A DNA stretch of 64,000 bases from Phlegmacium glaucopus (lineage: Eukaryota; Basidiomycota; Agaricomycetes; Agaricales; Cortinariaceae), in contig MU130366.1 of NCBI GenBank assembly GCA_015039465.1, positions 235,170 through 299,169 of the forward strand. The letters are read 5' to 3'. The notes below the pieces were generated by a model. The model had not been told where the DNA came from. It worked only from the letters and a program-made list of their open reading frames with translations, and made no database searches. The position numbers were made by a program, and so were the translations under genes. Below, piece by piece: positions 59,113-64,000 of the stretch; position 1 is the first letter of the stretch, and each line of letters starts with the position of its first letter.

Positions 59113-62027
59113 TCATCGCCTTTTCGATGGCGGGGTCGCTGTGGCCTCTTCGTTGGCCTTTCTCTTCGTACCAAGACCAAATGCAACCTTGAGTCGGTCA
59201 CCCGGCGCTGGTGTACCTTCATGTGAAGGCGTGTCAACTGCGGTTGATATACGCGAGAATCCTGGTTTCGGCGCCGGCGATGCGGACCCTGAGGGGCCTG
59301 GACTATTCCCATTCGACATCAAGTGTAGTTGAGGAGCAGGAACGGTCATAAAACCAGATTCGGCAGATTTCTGAGCATTCTTCCCTTCCTTTTTCTTCTT
59401 CGTCTTTTCTGTCTTACCCTTGGCAAGTGGTTGAGCATCCAAAAATTCAGATGCTTGAGGTACAGCTCTACATAAGCAGAACAAGAATCAGTAACGATGA
59501 AAGAATTAATTTGTCGTGAAAAAAAAAACGCACCCTCTGTTGCCGACCGACAAGACGAAGTGGGCCTGCCCAGTCCTTTCCTGTCTCATCTGGAAAGCCC
59601 TATTCATGCTCAACGGCGTATCACCACTCGCCATTGCTTCCTTCTTCTTCTCGTCAGCAATTTTCTTGAGCCTCTTCTCCGTTTTCATCTTTCCAGAACC
59701 TTTTCCGTGGAACTTGTGCGATAGTGCTTTCCAAGCTTCCTTTTGGGTCAGGGTACGACCGAATTCGTCATGGTACACAACGTTGACATCAGGTTTATAA
59801 TCCTTGAAAGCATCCATAACTTCGCGAGCCTCTGTCTGTTCTCGGAGTCTGTTCTCATATTCCCGTTGGGCTTGATCCTTGTTACCACCCCGTGATTGTT
59901 GTTTCTCCAACTCGCGTTGGATTACTCGTCTTCGTTGCTCTGCTAGCCACAAGTCTCGCTGCATTTGCGTTCTCTCTCGGCTTAGCTGGTCAGCCGTAGG
60001 CTGCGCGAGAATCCCTTGTTGTCGAAGGATATTCAGAGTAGACGCCATGCCCGAGCTAAAGTTCTGCTCTGATGATGTACCTACACCCAAAGCAGCGTCG
60101 TCGGCACGTGCGGCGGCAGCAGCCTCTTCGGCCTCAGTTTGTTTGATAGCATCTTCGATAGCATCAAGCATATTCATGTTCATGTCGTAATCGTCTTCCT
60201 CGTCTTTTACCCGAACCTCTCCTGCTTCCAATTCGTCGATAGTGACATCTCCAGGTGCCATTGAGACGTCCTTAGACTGTGGTGGTGCTTCGGTTGGATT
60301 TGTCAATTTGGGTTCTTTAGATTCAATCTTGGGCTTCACGATAGGGTTGTTGCCCACAGCCTGGACAAACTCGGAAGTCTCGTCGAATGTAAGACCCGCT
60401 TCCTCATCTTCATTATCACCCGCCTCAATTTTGATGGCCGTTTGTTTTTCTTCTTCCTCTTCTTGGGCTCTCTGTGCAGCAACTGCCATGTATTGATTAG
60501 CTTAGGTTAAATAAGCAATAAATCGACTTACTTTTCTTAGCGAGTTCTTCAGGAGATAGCTTCTTCGCTTTGTGAAGTTTGGCTTTACGAGAGCGAGCCA
60601 GAGCTGCCTGCAGCTCGTCATCGTCAACGAAATTAGCGTCAAGATCTCGAACTAGGGGTGCGACAGGTTGGTCAACATCCATTTTGTCCTCCTGGATTTC
60701 AGGGTCGACAGGTGCTCGTCGAGAGGGTCTTTTCTTTTTTGTCTGAACTTGACATGAGCATACCAGCTATTGTTATTAATTTAAGATACGTACTTTTGGT
60801 TTCTTAAACCCGATAGTATCGCCGTCTTCACGATAGTCTGCAACCGAGATATTTTCTGGAATTGAAACTGAGTAGGGGGTATGTCAATACGTTATTGAAT
60901 TTACATACTAGCATAATCGATTGTCAGTAAAGACTTATTGACGGCCGCAGCTTCTTGTTGCTTATGGTCATCTTGTTTAGCTTTAGCCGACATAATTGAA
61001 TCTCCCAGTCGGAACTCCTAAGAAACAGTTAGCCTTATCTCGCGGTATAATACAAACAACGCACAGATTGCCGAGGACCTTCTAGCTCTTCGTCATATTT
61101 CGCCAAGATGGACCGCTTCATCAGACCCTGACTCCCTTCAACAAATTCGTCGTCGTCGTATCCAGTATAATCGCGTTTCTTGATTTTGAGCTCCATGTTC
61201 TTTTTGTGGCGCTCCTCTTCTGCCATTTCAACGTTCTGCAACTCATCCTCTGCGGGAAAAGAAATGAGGCCGAGGTGAGAAATTAGAAGGCTGGATTCAT
61301 TCATACCTTCGTTATCAAGAATGCGGCTATCTTTCAAGGTAAGTATGCGAGCGTCGCCATCGTCCATGGCGTCAAAGTCGTGGCTGACCTTGAGCCCGAC
61401 GAGGTCACCTGAAGATTAACTTATTTTAGTGCAAGTAACAAGGAAACATTGGGGTTTGCTTACGTTCTGTATACTCATCTAGAATCTCTTTATCCCTGTT
61501 CTCCAATTCTAGCTGCCTTTTATTGGCTAGTTCTTTTTGTTTCTTCTTATTCCTTTTGATCCACTTCAAAGTGTCGTCTACGTCCTCTTCTGCATCGCCC
61601 AAAGTTGCACCTTTCAGTGATGCATGGAGTTCCCGTCGATTCCGTACCCTGTCGAAATAGCAGATATGAGCATCTGTATACTCTCAAACGCCGAAGGAGA
61701 CGGGTGTGGCTCTGACATGCCCAGGGAAAATCATGAAGCCGACGTTTATAACCAAACAATAAAGGATACTTACTTTGCTATTCCCTCTTGAATTTTCCTG
61801 GCAAGGAGAAAGAAATTTTTTGTTAGTCATAGAATTAAGTGCACAACTGAGCGTACACACTTTGCCTCGCGATCTTTTGCCTCCTGCGCTCGTATTTTCG
61901 CATAGTTGTTCTCCGCTTCCTGGTCACTAGTATCCGCAGGCTCCTTGTCATCTGTCAAAGGTTTGAGACCAAGAGAGATACGAATCTTGTTCGTCTCTTC
62001 CAAGCTTATACTCTCTTCCATAGACAT
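59113..62027 (-). CDS. SNU66: U4/U6.U5 tri-snRNP factor Snu66 / SART1
   Basis: About ten exons. Starts MSMEESISLEETNKIRISLG at 62027, the typical SART1 N-terminus; a TTG upstream is not used. Successive blocks: IKRNKKKQKELANKRQLELE, then LVGLKVSHDFDAMDDGD, RDYTGYDDDEFVEG and GLMKRSILAKYDEEL, then VPENISVADYRED-like text. The C-terminal half contains GVGTSSEQNFSSGMASTLNI, YHDEFGRTLTQKEAWKALSH and KFHGKGSGKMKTEKRLKK, all hallmarks of the family. It ends VAFGLGTKRKANEE...PPSKRR at 59113. Acid/Lys-rich coiled coil predominates. The protein is needed to assemble the tri-snRNP for pre-mRNA splicing, so it acts in the nucleus. No defects seen. Confidence 0.92.
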
Positions 62028-63306
62028 GATAGGCAAAAAGGTGGAATGTGGTTACAAGCAGAGGGACTTGGTGCTGCTCGTGCGAGAACCGAGAACCGTA
62101 AATTACGTAATCAATCAACAATATTCCCCTAACGTTGTCCTCCCTCACCACCCCGAAGCCAACGATGTCCACTTTTATACCTTTCCGGCAGACGTTCAGA
62201 TATATGGTGAAGCAGGACTGTTTTAAGAATTCTACGATGACTTTCGCTCAATCCTATTGCCTTTTTTTTATAGCAACGTCAAGCTCATGAAAGCCCTGTC
62301 TTATTCTACTCTATCGTTATCGGCACGATAGGCCCAGTAATGGTTGTTACAGTGCCACCTATTCGAGAACACTTTGGATATAAACGTGCAGAAATGGTGC
62401 CAACTACATACCCTCGTGCGTTAACCGTCAGCTCTACGAGAAATCTGATCCAATGCCACTTCTGAATGCTAGTTCCCAAACGACCACGGAGGCCGGTACA
62501 AGGCTACGAAGACCCTTGAGGAGAGATGTAGGATATATAATCTTGATGGGGCTCGTGTAGCTCGTGTTAGAAGCTATCTATGTGTCTGTGGACTACCTAC
62601 CGACAAATAGCAATGCGCCATACACAAAACAAGACACTTATAGAGATTTATCATACCTCGAGCGATAGGACCTGGTCTTTTAACTTCTTTTCTTTCTAAA
62701 GATGTCAGGCCACGACTCGCAGGACATTTTTATCTCCGCGTCCGAGTTACGAGCGCATGCTAGGGTTTTTTATTATAAGCCTGATCTTCTGTGTAGGTGG
62801 GCTCTCCAACCAACCATTGCAGAAGCAGTCTTAATTGAACCTTACAGGCAATAACTGAGTCTGTCTCCTGGGCTCTTTTGACAATACCCGTGCCCCTCTC
62901 TGTATTTCTTTGTTGGAAAGTCTCAATTCAAGGGGGAATTACGGCAATTCAAGTCAACGTCGCCAACTATGTGAAATGTTTGATACGGCTTCTGTATTAA
63001 GCGGTTTTTCCAAGTACCGGATTCACTGTCGACCATGCAGCATTGGGTGACTGTAAATCCTGCCACATAGGACCGGGTTACTGCTATCCAGTGGCTCTAC
63101 GTACAGCTCAAGTTGGCCAGTTGCCATCACAGGGTTGAGTCATACCGAAGAATACATGAGTGACATTGAGACTGCGTCTATGAACGTTGATGTAGATTGG
63201 ATTGCTTCTAATATACATACTGGTATAGTGCGAGGAGCACAGCCACTTGCATGTGATAAAAAGTCCTCAAAAATCCTGAACCTCGAGTCCGACTTCATAA
63301 CGAACA
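62028..63306. other. Intergenic region, no gene identified
   Basis: About 1.3 kb between the divergent SNU66 and the membrane-protein gene. Short plus-strand frames (for example 63135-63389, MSHTEEYMSDIETAS) lack family features, and one overlaps the start of the next gene. No tRNA, repeat or transposon end is visible. It probably contains the two promoters and perhaps an untranslated leader. Confidence 0.5.
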
Positions 63307-64000
63307 ATGTCAACAAGTTCATCGCCGTACGCAGATTCCTCTGTTTCGGTTACTCCACCTCCACTGCCACTTCCGCAGAAAACGGATAAAAAACCCAATA
63401 CGCATGTACCATGGACAAGGCATGCTCTGAAACAGCTCAAGCTTGTTCTACCAGGCGCTGCCTTGACGTATTATCTAGGGACGATACATACCTTCCTGAG
63501 TGTGTTACATGGGAGCGCAGGGTCTTGGGCTAGGTGGGTACACCTGAATTTGTATCATAGACAATTGGCATCTATTTCTTAATATAGAACAGGAGCCATT
63601 GTTGCGGCTGGGCTGGGATTGATAACGATCACCCTGTTCAGCTATGTGTTGCTTTTGCCTTGGTTCACCGGAGAGAAACCTAATGTGCGCAGTTTCTTGT
63701 ATCGTACTTGGGGTAGAACTCTGACCGAATTTTTTTCGGAATAGTATAAGACATGGAGAGATTCTGGAATTCTTTCATCAGTCATTCCTGTAAGTATTAC
63801 ATTTTAATTCATAGTATGACAAGTAACTCCATGATATACTCTATGGCTATACAGGCTTTGACGAGTTCCATTGTTATCGGCTGGTTGGTTGCTGTGAGCA
63901 CTCTAGGGCAATGGTCTTCACTAGGGTACGTGAACGGCATCATTGGAGGTGAGTTTGAAACAGCCACTTCAGAGACGCAACATGTGGCTAACTTGCAGTG
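63307..64000 (+). CDS. Multi-span membrane protein, partial (runs off the window)
   Basis: Exons 63307-63533, 63588-63684, 63745-63789, 63855-63948, then an exon beginning at 63999; introns of 50-65 bp in consistent phase. Starts MSTSSSPYADSSVSVTPPPL (disordered, proline-rich, presumably cytosolic). Hydrophobic segments follow: LVLPGAALTYYLGTIHTFL, AIVAAGLGLITITLFSYVLL, and SSIVIGWLVAVSTLGQWSSL, consistent with at least three membrane spans. I do not recognise the family. The window ends inside the gene. Confidence 0.75.

Noticed and set aside
1..64000. CRISPR array, operon, riboswitch or prokaryotic features
   Set aside because: The genes have spliceosomal introns and eukaryotic families; the tandem repeats lack CRISPR repeat-spacer structure.

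Overview
This is a 64 kb piece of a basidiomycete (Agaricomycete) nuclear genome. The signs are very short GT-AG introns (about 49-67 bp), two-gene loci with FunK1 fungal-type kinases, a Plavaka transposase, and Agaricomycete-type repeats. The species cannot be named from the sequence.

The window has two halves. Positions 1 to about 41.4 kb form a transposon graveyard. It starts inside a 59-bp minisatellite (1-1418) and continues with a DUF6532-like pseudogene with a solo LTR in an intron, a truncated LTR/gag fragment, a decayed Plavaka transposase (7.4-10.6 kb), an integrase-like pseudogene split by a solo LTR (10.9-12.1 kb) and a 21-bp minisatellite. A complete but dead hAT element follows (13238-17754; 8-bp target duplication). 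The most informative element is a full-length 4.6 kb LTR retrotransposon (19530-24152; 5-bp target duplication) that encodes Gag, shows no recognisable pol, and carries on the opposite strand a separate intron-bearing zinc-cluster gene with its own TATA box. This element splits a host-type gene of unknown function.

Between 18.6 and 41 kb there are two copies of a two-gene module, FunK1 kinase followed by a coiled-coil protein of unknown function. The copies point away from each other around a CACTA/Tnp2-type transposase gene (29191-32560). The left copy is ruined by insertions. The right copy is largely open, and its kinase 3' half was recently duplicated (34423-35539 versus 36939-38055). I see only four differences between the duplicates, and all four are CpG transitions. 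Together with many TGA codons standing where Arg (CGA) is expected in the transposases, this points to CpG-methylation-driven decay.

From 41.4 kb to the end the sequence is gene-dense and conserved: a coiled-coil protein, two basidiomycete-type proteins of unknown function, the spindle checkpoint kinase BUB1, the ataxin-2 homologue PBP1, an F-box protein, the RNase H2 catalytic subunit RNH201, the tri-snRNP splicing factor SNU66/SART1, and the start of a multi-span membrane protein cut by the window end. These genes are intact and spliced, with consistent phases in every gene I traced exon by exon. They are independent housekeeping genes, not an operon or pathway cluster.
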